NCBI GenBank assembly: GCA_045631225.1
Contig: JAZQUG010000010.1
Coordinates: 1-64,000, forward strand
DNA: 64,000 bases
Direction: 5' to 3'
From: Fimenecus sp045631225
GTDB lineage: Bacteria > Bacillota > Clostridia > Oscillospirales > Acutalibacteraceae
Position 1 is the stretch's first letter, and every line of letters starts with the position of its first letter. The notes under the pieces were generated by a model. The model searched no databases, was not told the DNA's origin, and saw nothing but the letters and a program-made list of their open reading frames with translations. The translations under genes and the position numbers were made by a program. This document shows, in pieces, positions 36,757 through 44,204 of this stretch.

Positions 36757-38136
36757 ATGGAAAGCAATTTAACAAGCTTTGAAAATCTGAATTTACCATA
36801 TAGCCTTGATGCAGAACAGGCAGTTCTTGGTGCTTTGCTTAAGGACCCGGAGTGTCTTCCTATTGTTTCTGATATGCTGAAGATTGACCATTTGTATCTT
36901 CCACAGCATAAGGCTATATACACAGCAATTCTTAATATTGATACAATAGGTGGTCGTATTGACCCTCTTGTAGTTCTTGAAGAACTTAAAAAAGAAGGCG
37001 TTTATGACGATATCGGCGGCAAAACATATCTTATGAAAATTGCTGATGCAGTACCATCCACAAAGAATGTAGAATCATACATAAAAATCATAATTGATAA
37101 GTTTTATCTTCGTACTCTTATGGTTACAGCAAGAGAGATTCTTGATGCAACAAGCAACGGTAACGATTCTCCCGATTCACTGCTTGATTTGGCTGAACAG
37201 AAGATTTATGATATCCGTCGTGGTAAAAACACTTCCGGTCCTGCAAAAATCAGTGATATTGTTATGTCAGATGTTTTTGAACGTCTTAAAAAACTTGCAA
37301 GTGCTGACCCTAAAGAAAAAGAACAGTATATCGGAATTCCAACAGGATTTTCATATCTTGATAAGGTTCTTGGTGGAGGATTTCATCGTTCTGACTTTAT
37401 AGTTGTCGGTGCTCGTCCTGCTATGGGTAAGACGAGTTTTGCTCTTAATGTTGCAAGAAATATCGCAATGAAAGGCAAAAAAGTTCTTTTCTTCTCTCTG
37501 GAAATGTCAAAAGAGCAGTTGGCACAGCGTATTATTTCAACCGAGGCACGAATTGTTAGTAATAAACTTCGAACAGGTGATATTACAGATTCTGACTGGG
37601 AAAAGCTCGGACTTGCATTGCAGAATCTTATAAATTGTGAATTGTATTTTGATGATACTGCAAATATCAATGTGCCGGAAATGAAGGCACGAGCACTTCG
37701 TATGAAAGATATTGATTGTATCGTAATCGACTACCTTCAGCTTATGTCAGGTACAAAGCGTACAGATAATCGTGTTAACGAAGTTTCAGAAATTACACGT
37801 TCACTTAAGATGATGGCAAAAGACCTCAATATTCCTGTTGTGACCTGTTCACAGTTGTCCCGTGGTGTTGCAAAGAATTCAGGTGACCACCGTCCACAGA
37901 TGACAGACCTTCGTGAATCAGGTACAATCGAGCAGGATGCTGATATCGTCCTTATGCTTCATCGTGAAGATTATTATAAAAATGACCCTGATGCAGAAAC
38001 TGACCCTGAATCAGTGAATATTGCCGAGGTTATTGTTGGTAAAAACAGACATGGTTCTACTGAAACTGTAAAGGTTGCGTGGAATCCTGAATTTACAATG
38101 TTCTCAACTCTTGAAAGGATACAAGATGACAGATAA
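36757..38136 (+). CDS. dnaB: Replicative DNA helicase
   Basis: Hexameric 5'-3' helicase at the replication fork, 459 aa (DnaC in Bacillus naming). The N-terminal DnaB domain begins LPYSLDAEQAVLGALL; the RecA-like domain has Walker A GARPAMGKTSFAL, Walker B IDCIVIDYLQLM, and the Arg finger region RESGTIEQDADIV. GGGGA precedes the ATG. The tilS start overlaps its 3' end by 11 bp. Confidence 0.97.
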   Translation: MESNLTSFENLNLPYSLDAEQAVLGALLKDPECLPIVSDMLKIDHLYLPQHKAIYTAILNIDTIGGRIDPLVVLEELKKEGVYDDIGGKTYLMKIADAVPSTKNVESYIKIIIDKFYLRTLMVTAREILDATSNGNDSPDSLLDLAEQKIYDIRRGKNTSGPAKISDIVMSDVFERLKKLASADPKEKEQYIGIPTGFSYLDKVLGGGFHRSDFIVVGARPAMGKTSFALNVARNIAMKGKKVLFFSLEMSKEQLAQRIISTEARIVSNKLRTGDITDSDWEKLGLALQNLINCELYFDDTANINVPEMKARALRMKDIDCIVIDYLQLMSGTKRTDNRVNEVSEITRSLKMMAKDLNIPVVTCSQLSRGVAKNSGDHRPQMTDLRESGTIEQDADIVLMLHREDYYKNDPDAETDPESVNIAEVIVGKNRHGSTETVKVAWNPEFTMFSTLERIQDDR

Positions 38137-39466
38137 AGTTTTAAAGACAATTGAAGATTGTCAGATGCTCTTGGGGTGTCATACTTTAGGTGTTGGACTT
38201 TCCGGAGGAGCTGATTCTGTTTGTCTTGCTCATATTTTATCGAAAAACAAAGAAAAACTCGGAGTAAATGTTATTAAGGGAATACATATTCACCATGGTA
38301 TTCGTGGTGATGAAGCAGACCGAGACCTTGAATTTTCAAAAAATATATGTGAAAAATTCGGGCTTGAGTTTATACCGTGTTATGCAGATATTCCGACAGA
38401 AGCGAAAAAAACAGGCGAGAGCATCGAGGAATGTGCAAGACGAATCCGTTATGATTTTTTTGAAAAATCAGGATGTGATAGAGTCGCAACAGCGCATAAC
38501 CTTAATGATAATGCAGAAACTTTTATTTTTAATCTGACCCGAGGTGCTTCTCTTTCGGGACTTTGCGGTATTCCATATACAAGGGATATTTATATAAGAC
38601 CACTTCTGAATTGTTCAAGAGATGAAATAGAAGAATATATTCTTGTTAATCAATTGGAATATGTTGTTGACAGCACTAATTTGTGTGATGATTATACAAG
38701 GAATAAGATTCGACACAATATTTTACCTTTGTTGTTTGAGCTGAATCCGTCATTTGATAAATCATTTGCAAAATGTCTTGAGTCACTCAACCTTTCAAAA
38801 GAATATATTACGGAAAATGCTTGTGCTCTTTTTGAAAAATCAAAATGTGACGGATATTATGATTGCAGCGTTTTTAAAGATTGCCATAAAGCTCTTAAAT
38901 ATCAGATAGTTACATTGATTTTAAAAGAAGAGAATGTAAAAAACATAAGTCGTGAGCATCTTGATGCGATTCTTGGAATTATTGATAATAACGGTTCTGT
39001 AAATGTTAGCGGTAACATTAAAGTCAATGTTGAACGCAAGAAAATGTTCTTTGGTGAATTGCCAAAAACAGATTATTTTGAAATTTCAGTTGATTTTGAA
39101 GAAAGTGTTATCTCAACACCTGTTGGTGATTATCTTATTAATATTTTTACTGAAAAAGATTTACAAAACTTTAATAAACAGGATATAGACTTTTTTATAG
39201 ATTATGATAAAATATCAAATAGTGCCGTTGTGAGAAATCGTCGTGATGGTGATTCTTATCAATTACCAAACAGACCAAACAAATCGTTCAAAAAACTTTT
39301 TAATGAAAGCAAAACTTCTTTGTCTGAAAGAGATAGGATGTTAATATTATCTGACGATAATGGTATATTATGGACTGAATTTTTTGGTGTTTCAAAAAAG
39401 TGTAAAACAGACGAAAATACAAAAAAATTCATTAAAATATCAAAGGTGGGGAAAAATAATGATTAA
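38126..39466 (+). CDS. tilS: tRNA(Ile)-lysidine synthase
   Basis: Converts C34 of the CAU-anticodon tRNA-Ile to lysidine so that it reads AUA. The 446-aa protein has the PP-loop VGLSGGADSVCLAH at residues 22-35, then HIHHGIRGDEADRD and ATAHNLNDNAET, the central domain, and a C-terminal TilS domain with RNRRDGDSYQLPN and the late EFFGVSKKC. ATG 38126 lies within dnaB and has AAAGGA upstream. It overlaps hpt by 8 bp, as in many clostridia. Confidence 0.95.
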   Translation: MTDKVLKTIEDCQMLLGCHTLGVGLSGGADSVCLAHILSKNKEKLGVNVIKGIHIHHGIRGDEADRDLEFSKNICEKFGLEFIPCYADIPTEAKKTGESIEECARRIRYDFFEKSGCDRVATAHNLNDNAETFIFNLTRGASLSGLCGIPYTRDIYIRPLLNCSRDEIEEYILVNQLEYVVDSTNLCDDYTRNKIRHNILPLLFELNPSFDKSFAKCLESLNLSKEYITENACALFEKSKCDGYYDCSVFKDCHKALKYQIVTLILKEENVKNISREHLDAILGIIDNNGSVNVSGNIKVNVERKKMFFGELPKTDYFEISVDFEESVISTPVGDYLINIFTEKDLQNFNKQDIDFFIDYDKISNSAVVRNRRDGDSYQLPNRPNKSFKKLFNESKTSLSERDRMLILSDDNGILWTEFFGVSKKCKTDENTKKFIKISKVGKNND

Positions 39467-40010
39467 CGATATTGATAGAGTTCTTTTATCAGAAGAAGAT
39501 TTAAAGAAAATAGTAGAAAGACTTGGTGCAGAAATTACAAAGGACTATCAGGGTAAGAAACTTGTCCTTGTAAGCGTGCTTAAAGGCTCCGTTATATTTA
39601 TGGCAGATTTGATGCGTGAAATTAAAGTCCCTTGTACAATTGACTTTATGGCAGTATCAAGTTATGGTTCAGGTGTAAAAACATCAGGTGTTGTAAAAAT
39701 TATCAAAGACCTTGATACAGACGTGGTTGAGGGAGCAGATTTGCTTATTGTTGAAGATATTCTTGATAGTGGTGTTACATTGGAATACTTAATGAAAGTA
39801 TTATCTGCAAGAAATCCTAACAGTATTAAAATCTGTACATTGCTTGATAAGCCTGAAAGAAGAAAGGCAAATGTATATGCTGATTATTCAGGAGCTCAGG
39901 TTCCCGATGCCTTTGTTGTTGGCTATGGATTGGATTTTGATGAGAAATACAGAAATTTACCGTTTGTAGGTGCGTTAAAACCTGCAGTATACGAAAAACC
40001 ACAGGAGTGA
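39459..40010 (+). CDS. hpt: Hypoxanthine phosphoribosyltransferase
   Basis: A purine salvage enzyme making IMP/GMP from hypoxanthine/guanine and PRPP. The 183-aa protein has VLKGSVIFMADL, the flexible loop (MAVSSYGSGVKTSG), the PRPP-binding loop LLIVEDILDSGVTL, and the late PDAFVVGYGLDFDEKYR. ATG 39459 follows GGTGGGG. It sits between tilS and ftsH, a conserved order. Confidence 0.96.
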   Translation: MINDIDRVLLSEEDLKKIVERLGAEITKDYQGKKLVLVSVLKGSVIFMADLMREIKVPCTIDFMAVSSYGSGVKTSGVVKIIKDLDTDVVEGADLLIVEDILDSGVTLEYLMKVLSARNPNSIKICTLLDKPERRKANVYADYSGAQVPDAFVVGYGLDFDEKYRNLPFVGALKPAVYEKPQE

Positions 40011-40017
40011 TAAAGAC

Positions 40018-41940
40018 TTGAAAAAATCAAATTGGAAAGCAATAATTCCATATATATTAATTCCGCTTCTTTTTATAGGAGTAATGTATGTATATATGGA
40101 TAGCGAAGCAGACAAAGATTTTAAATACTATGAAGTTATAGAATTCTTTGATAATGAACAGATTGCAGAATTAGATTTTAATATGAATAGTGGTGTGCTT
40201 AAGTTTAAACTTAAAGGTGATGATACACTATATAAATACACTGTACCAAATGGCAATCTGTTTTTAAATGACGTTCACGACCAGTTAAGAGAATACAATA
40301 AAGCAAATCCTGATAAACCTGTTGTGTATGATTATGAAGCAGGAACATCTAATTCATGGATTGTAAGTATTTTACCATCACTTCTTTTGTCACTTGGTTT
40401 TGTTGTGCTTATGGTTGTTATGTTCAAAAAGATGAACAACTCAATTTCAAGCGAAAATAACAGAGCAATGAACTTCGGTAAAGCCCGAATCAAACGTGGC
40501 GATGAACAGACTAAAAAGGTAACATTTAAAGATGTTGCAGGTGCAGACGAAGAAAAAGAAGAGCTTACAGAAATTGTTGAGTTCTTGAAAAATCCTAATG
40601 ATTTCTCAAAACTTGGTGCAAGAATTCCAAAGGGTGTTCTTCTCGTAGGCCCTCCGGGTACAGGTAAAACTCTCCTTGCAAAAGCAGTAGCAGGTGAGGC
40701 AGATGCTCCGTTCTTCTCAATTTCAGGTTCTGACTTTGTGGAAATGTATGTGGGTGTTGGTGCTTCCCGTGTTCGTGACCTTTTCAAAGAGGCAAAGAAG
40801 AGTCAGCCATCAATTATCTTCATTGACGAAATCGACGCTGTTGGTCGTCACCGTGGTGCCGGTATGGGTGGTGGACACGACGAACGTGAACAGACACTTA
40901 ACCAGTTGCTTGTTGAAATGGATGGTTTTGGTGCAAATGAAGGCGTAATCGTTATTGCCGCTACTAACAGACCTGACATTCTTGACCCTGCATTGCTTCG
41001 TCCGGGCAGATTTGACAGACAGGTTACTGTTGGTTATCCTGATATTAAGGGTAGAGAAGAAATTCTTAAAGTCCATGCAAGAAATAAGCCATTGGCACCT
41101 GACGTTGACCTTCATCAGATTGCTGCAACAACAGTCGGCTTTACAGGTGCTGACCTTGAAAATCTTCTTAATGAAGCATCGCTTCTTGCAGCTAAACGCA
41201 AGAAAATGGCAATTACAATGAATGAAGTTGAAGAGGCAACAATGAAGGTTGTTGTGGGTTCTGAAAAGAAGTCACGTAAGATTTCAGAAAAAGATAAGAA
41301 GATTACTGCATATCATGAGGCAGGTCATGCAATTTCGTCATATTACCTTGAAAATCAGGACCCTGTTACTCATATTTCAATAGTTCCTCGTGGAATGGCA
41401 GCGGGTTTCACTCTTTATACACCTGACCAGGATAAAACACATATGATGAAGTCAAGAATGCTTGACGATATTGTTTCACTTCTTGGTGGTCGTGTTGCTG
41501 AACAGATTATTTTCGGTGATATTTCAACAGGTGCATCAAATGATATTCAGCGTGCAACAGAAATTGCAAGAAATATGATTACAAAATACGGTATGAGTGA
41601 AAAGCTTGGTCCTATTGCATTCGGTTCAGATAATGACGAAGTATTCCTTGGTAAGAATTATACTCATACAAGAAACTATTCAGAAAATATTGCTGCAGCT
41701 ATTGATGAAGAAGTTGAGTCAATTATCAACAATGCATACAAGAGAACAGAAACAATCCTTACAGAGCACATTGACCAGCTCCATCTTGTTTCTGAAGTTC
41801 TTGTTAAGCTTGAAAAGGTTGATAAGGAGCAGTTTGAATCTCTCATGACAACAGGTAAATTACCTGAAGAAAATGCTGAACCAACAGTTGAAAACACTGA
41901 AGAAATCGCAGAAACAACTGAAACTTCAGATAATGCATAA
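40018..41940 (+). CDS. ftsH: ATP-dependent zinc metalloprotease FtsH
   Basis: Membrane-bound AAA+ protease, 640 aa. Two membrane helices (about residues 8-26 and 113-137) flank an extracytoplasmic loop. The AAA module has Walker A GPPGTGKT at 211-218, Walker B SIIFIDEIDAVG, and the second region of homology with RPGRFDRQ; the zinc site is HEAGH at 433-437. The C-terminal 35 residues are acidic and Thr-rich. It starts with TTG at 40018, following GGAGTGA. A strong terminator follows. Confidence 0.97.
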   Translation: MKKSNWKAIIPYILIPLLFIGVMYVYMDSEADKDFKYYEVIEFFDNEQIAELDFNMNSGVLKFKLKGDDTLYKYTVPNGNLFLNDVHDQLREYNKANPDKPVVYDYEAGTSNSWIVSILPSLLLSLGFVVLMVVMFKKMNNSISSENNRAMNFGKARIKRGDEQTKKVTFKDVAGADEEKEELTEIVEFLKNPNDFSKLGARIPKGVLLVGPPGTGKTLLAKAVAGEADAPFFSISGSDFVEMYVGVGASRVRDLFKEAKKSQPSIIFIDEIDAVGRHRGAGMGGGHDEREQTLNQLLVEMDGFGANEGVIVIAATNRPDILDPALLRPGRFDRQVTVGYPDIKGREEILKVHARNKPLAPDVDLHQIAATTVGFTGADLENLLNEASLLAAKRKKMAITMNEVEEATMKVVVGSEKKSRKISEKDKKITAYHEAGHAISSYYLENQDPVTHISIVPRGMAAGFTLYTPDQDKTHMMKSRMLDDIVSLLGGRVAEQIIFGDISTGASNDIQRATEIARNMITKYGMSEKLGPIAFGSDNDEVFLGKNYTHTRNYSENIAAAIDEEVESIINNAYKRTETILTEHIDQLHLVSEVLVKLEKVDKEQFESLMTTGKLPEENAEPTVENTEEIAETTETSDNA

Positions 41941-41956
41941 TTTTTCATAATAAAAA

Positions 41957-41989
41957 GGCAACGGATTTTGAAAATCTGTTGCTTTTTTT
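41957..41989 (+). terminator. Intrinsic terminator of the rnj-ftsH cluster
   Basis: A 10-12-bp stem (GCAACGGATTTT with AAAATCTGTTGC, one G-U pair) and seven T. Confidence 0.88.
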
Positions 41990-42001
41990 GTAAATTATCG
42001 G

Positions 42002-42030
42002 TTGCATTTTTTATTTATTTATTATACAAT
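42002..42030 (+). promoter_or_regulatory. Promoter of ilvB
   Basis: TTGCAT (42002-42007), 17 bp, TACAAT (42025-42030). The short leader has no T-box or attenuator that I can see. Confidence 0.6.
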
Positions 42031-42091
42031 AGTTAGTAATATTTTTATATGTGGAAGTATATAACATTAGCAAGATTTGGAGTGTAAGAAA

Positions 42092-43798
42092 ATGAAACTC
42101 AATGGTTCTGAAATTTTAACCGAAGTTTTAATTGAGCAGGGAGTTGATACCGTATTCGGTTATCCGGGTGGTGCAGTTCTCAATATTTATGATGCTCTCT
42201 ATAAATATAGTGATAAAATCAAGCATATTTTATCAGCACATGAACAGGGTGCTTCTCACGCTGCTGACGGTTATGCCCGAGCAACAGGTAAAACAGGTGT
42301 TTGTATTGCAACAAGTGGTCCCGGTGCTACTAACCTTGTAACAGGTATTGCAACAGCGTATATGGATAGTGTTCCGATGGTTGTAATTACAGGTAACGTT
42401 GGTAAGGGTCTTATCGGTCGTGATGCTTTCCAGGAAGTTTATATTACAGGTATTACAATGCCTATTACAAAGCATAATTTTATGGTTCAGGATGTAACTG
42501 AACTTGCTGATACAATCCGTGAAGCATTCCGTATTGCAAATACAGGCAGAAAAGGTCCTGTTCTTATCGATATCACAAAAGATGTTACTGCAGCAGTTAC
42601 AGATTTTGAGAGAAAAGAAAAAGTTGTAATAAAAGATGATACAGTAGTTGATATGGAACAGCTTAAAGTCATTGCAGATGTTATTAACGGTGCTAAAAAG
42701 CCTGTTGTAATGTTTGGTGGTGGTGTTGTATCATCAAATGCTTCTGAATTAGCATTAGAACTCGTTGAAAAGGCTAATATCCCATCTTGTCATACTCTTA
42801 TGGCAGCCGGTGTTATCGGCTACAATAATCCACTTAACCTTGGACTTTTAGGTATGCACGGTGGTTATGTAACAAATAAAGCTGTTGACGATGCTGATGT
42901 TCTTATTGCAGTCGGTACTCGTTTTTCTGACCGTGTTGCACTTGATACAAACGAATTTGCAAAAAAAGCAACTATTATTCAGATTGATATTGACCTTAGT
43001 GAAATAAACAAAAACGTAGCTGTTGACCACTATGTAATCGGTGATGTTAAAAAGGTTCTTGAAGCTCTTTTACCTCTTGTTGAAAAACAGGAAAGAGTAG
43101 AATGGATTAAAATGCTCAAGGTTTATAAGGATGTTGACTATAAGCCTCAGGATGATGATTCACAGATTCTTCCTCATCAGTTAATTGTTGCAATCTGCGA
43201 TATGGCAGGGGAGGATACAGTAGTTGTAACTGACGTTGGTCAGCATCAGATGTGGGCTGCACAGTATGTTCACCATGTTAATCCAAGAGGCTTCCTCACA
43301 AGTGGTGGCCTTGGTACAATGGGTTATGGTTACGGTGCTGCAATCGGTGCAAAAGCCGGTCTTGGTGACAGCAAAAAGGTTGTGCATATCACAGGTGACG
43401 GTTCATTCCATATGAATCTTAACGAAGGCTGTACAGCAGTAAGCTACAATCTTCCTATTATCACAGTTATTATGAATAATCAGGTTCTTGGTATGGTTCG
43501 TCAGTGGCAGACTTGTTTCTATGGCAGACGTTTCTCACAGACTGACCCACATCGTAAGACAAACTTTGTAAAGCTTGCAGAGGCTTTCGGTGCAACAGGA
43601 TATTACGCAGATACAATTGCAGACTTTAAGACGGTATTTGAAAAAGCACTTAAAGCAGACGGTCCTGTATGGATTGAATGTGCAATTGATAAGGATGAAA
43701 GAGTTCTTCCGATGATTCCTGCAGGCAAAACAGTCAATGACATTATGATGGGTGACTGTGCTATATGCCCAATGGACTGCGAAAACAAAAAGAAATAA
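42092..43798 (+). CDS. ilvB: Acetolactate synthase large subunit
   Basis: A ThDP-dependent enzyme that condenses pyruvate to acetolactate for valine/leucine, or with 2-oxobutyrate for isoleucine. The 568-aa protein has the ThDP Glu in SAHEQGASHAADGYARATGK, the FAD-contact RFSDRV, and the ThDP/Mg motif GDGSFHMNLNE...NNQVLGMVRQWQ. These favour the anabolic, FAD-containing form over catabolic AlsS. ATG 42092 follows GGAGTG by 7 nt. No ilvN small subunit gene follows; a terminator does, so the regulatory subunit must lie elsewhere. Confidence 0.94.
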   Translation: MKLNGSEILTEVLIEQGVDTVFGYPGGAVLNIYDALYKYSDKIKHILSAHEQGASHAADGYARATGKTGVCIATSGPGATNLVTGIATAYMDSVPMVVITGNVGKGLIGRDAFQEVYITGITMPITKHNFMVQDVTELADTIREAFRIANTGRKGPVLIDITKDVTAAVTDFERKEKVVIKDDTVVDMEQLKVIADVINGAKKPVVMFGGGVVSSNASELALELVEKANIPSCHTLMAAGVIGYNNPLNLGLLGMHGGYVTNKAVDDADVLIAVGTRFSDRVALDTNEFAKKATIIQIDIDLSEINKNVAVDHYVIGDVKKVLEALLPLVEKQERVEWIKMLKVYKDVDYKPQDDDSQILPHQLIVAICDMAGEDTVVVTDVGQHQMWAAQYVHHVNPRGFLTSGGLGTMGYGYGAAIGAKAGLGDSKKVVHITGDGSFHMNLNEGCTAVSYNLPIITVIMNNQVLGMVRQWQTCFYGRRFSQTDPHRKTNFVKLAEAFGATGYYADTIADFKTVFEKALKADGPVWIECAIDKDERVLPMIPAGKTVNDIMMGDCAICPMDCENKKK

Positions 43799-43824
43799 AA
43801 AATACTGTATGCTATAAATTGTAG

Positions 43825-43849
43825 GGGACGCCGACTCGGCGTCCCTTTT
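43825..43849 (+). terminator. Intrinsic terminator of ilvB
   Basis: A 9-bp GC-rich stem (GGGACGCCG/CGGCGTCCC, 3-nt loop) and TTTT. The flanking sequence resembles palindromes dispersed in clostridial genomes. Confidence 0.8.
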
Positions 43850-43885
43850 GTCAATCTGAGCAAATGAAGAAACATAACATAATTA

Positions 43886-43914
43886 TTGATTTTTCTATAA
43901 AATAATGGTAAACT
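43886..43914 (+). promoter_or_regulatory. Promoter of the structured small RNA
   Basis: TTGATT (43886-43891), 17 bp, TAAACT (43909-43914). The predicted start, 7 nt after the -10, is 43921, the first base of the outer RNA stem. Confidence 0.6.
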
Positions 43915-43920
43915 AATTTT

Positions 43921-44089
43921 GCCAAACAAATCTTAATATTTTTATTCCACAATAAGTATATGTATTTTTATTTTAGGTAAAAATACAGATGCTCTATTTG
44001 CATATACTTTTGTGGTAGTTGTAGATTTGTTTGGCGACAGTTGGAGCTATGTATTTTTCGTGCGTTGGCTTCGGCTGACGCACTTTTTT
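43921..44089 (+). ncRNA. Candidate stand-alone structured small RNA, family not identified
   Basis: Nested helices: an outer perfect 13-bp stem (GCCAAACAAATCT at 43921-43933 with AGATTTGTTTGGC at 44023-44035); an asymmetric internal loop of 13 and 7 nt; a 15-bp middle stem with one bulge (43947-43962 with 44001-44015); an inner 9-bp hairpin (GTATTTTTA at 43962-43970 with TAAAAATAC at 43978-43986); then a 24-nt linker and a terminator with a TTCG tetraloop (44060-44089). There is no convincing ORF. The rod shape with a central bubble and the 169-nt length recall 6S RNA, but I cannot match conserved 6S sequence. A leader/riboswitch for the next gene, or a MITE with 13-bp inverted ends, are alternatives. 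Confidence 0.6.
44060..44089 (+). terminator. Terminator ending the small RNA
   Basis: A 10-bp stem (GTGCGTTGGC with GCTGACGCAC, two G-U pairs) with a TTCG tetraloop, then six T. Confidence 0.88.
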
Positions 44090-44096
44090 AGTTTAT

Positions 44097-44125
44097 AGGA
44101 GGAGTTTGTTATGGTGAAGATATAG
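44097..44125 (+). other. Mini-ORF with a strong ribosome binding site
   Basis: AGGAGGAG (44097-44104) is 6 nt before ATG GTG AAG ATA TAG (44111-44125), a four-codon ORF. It may be a leader peptide or the remnant of a lost gene start. Confidence 0.35.
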
Positions 44126-44133
44126 AATTTCTT

Positions 44134-44175
44134 CAAGAATTCATTCTTGCAATAATTAACAAATAATGATAATAT
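44134..44175 (+). promoter_or_regulatory. Promoter and palindrome upstream of the LRR gene
   Basis: TTGCAA (44147-44152), 17 bp, TAATAT (44170-44175). The palindrome CAAGAAT-TC-ATTCTTG (44134-44149) overlaps the -35 and could be an operator. Confidence 0.5.
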
Positions 44176-44204
44176 AAATTTATAGAGTAATAGGAGGAAA
44201 TTTT

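Noticed and set aside
40332..40787. Minus-strand 151-codon open frame inside ftsH
   Set aside because: Shadow of a well-conserved AAA+ gene.
42031..42091. T-box or leader-peptide attenuator before ilvB
   Set aside because: The leader is about 60 bp, with no specifier stem, T-box sequence or run of Leu/Val/Ile codons.
43921..44089. Firm assignment as 6S RNA
   Set aside because: Shape and size are compatible but I cannot point to conserved 6S sequence elements.
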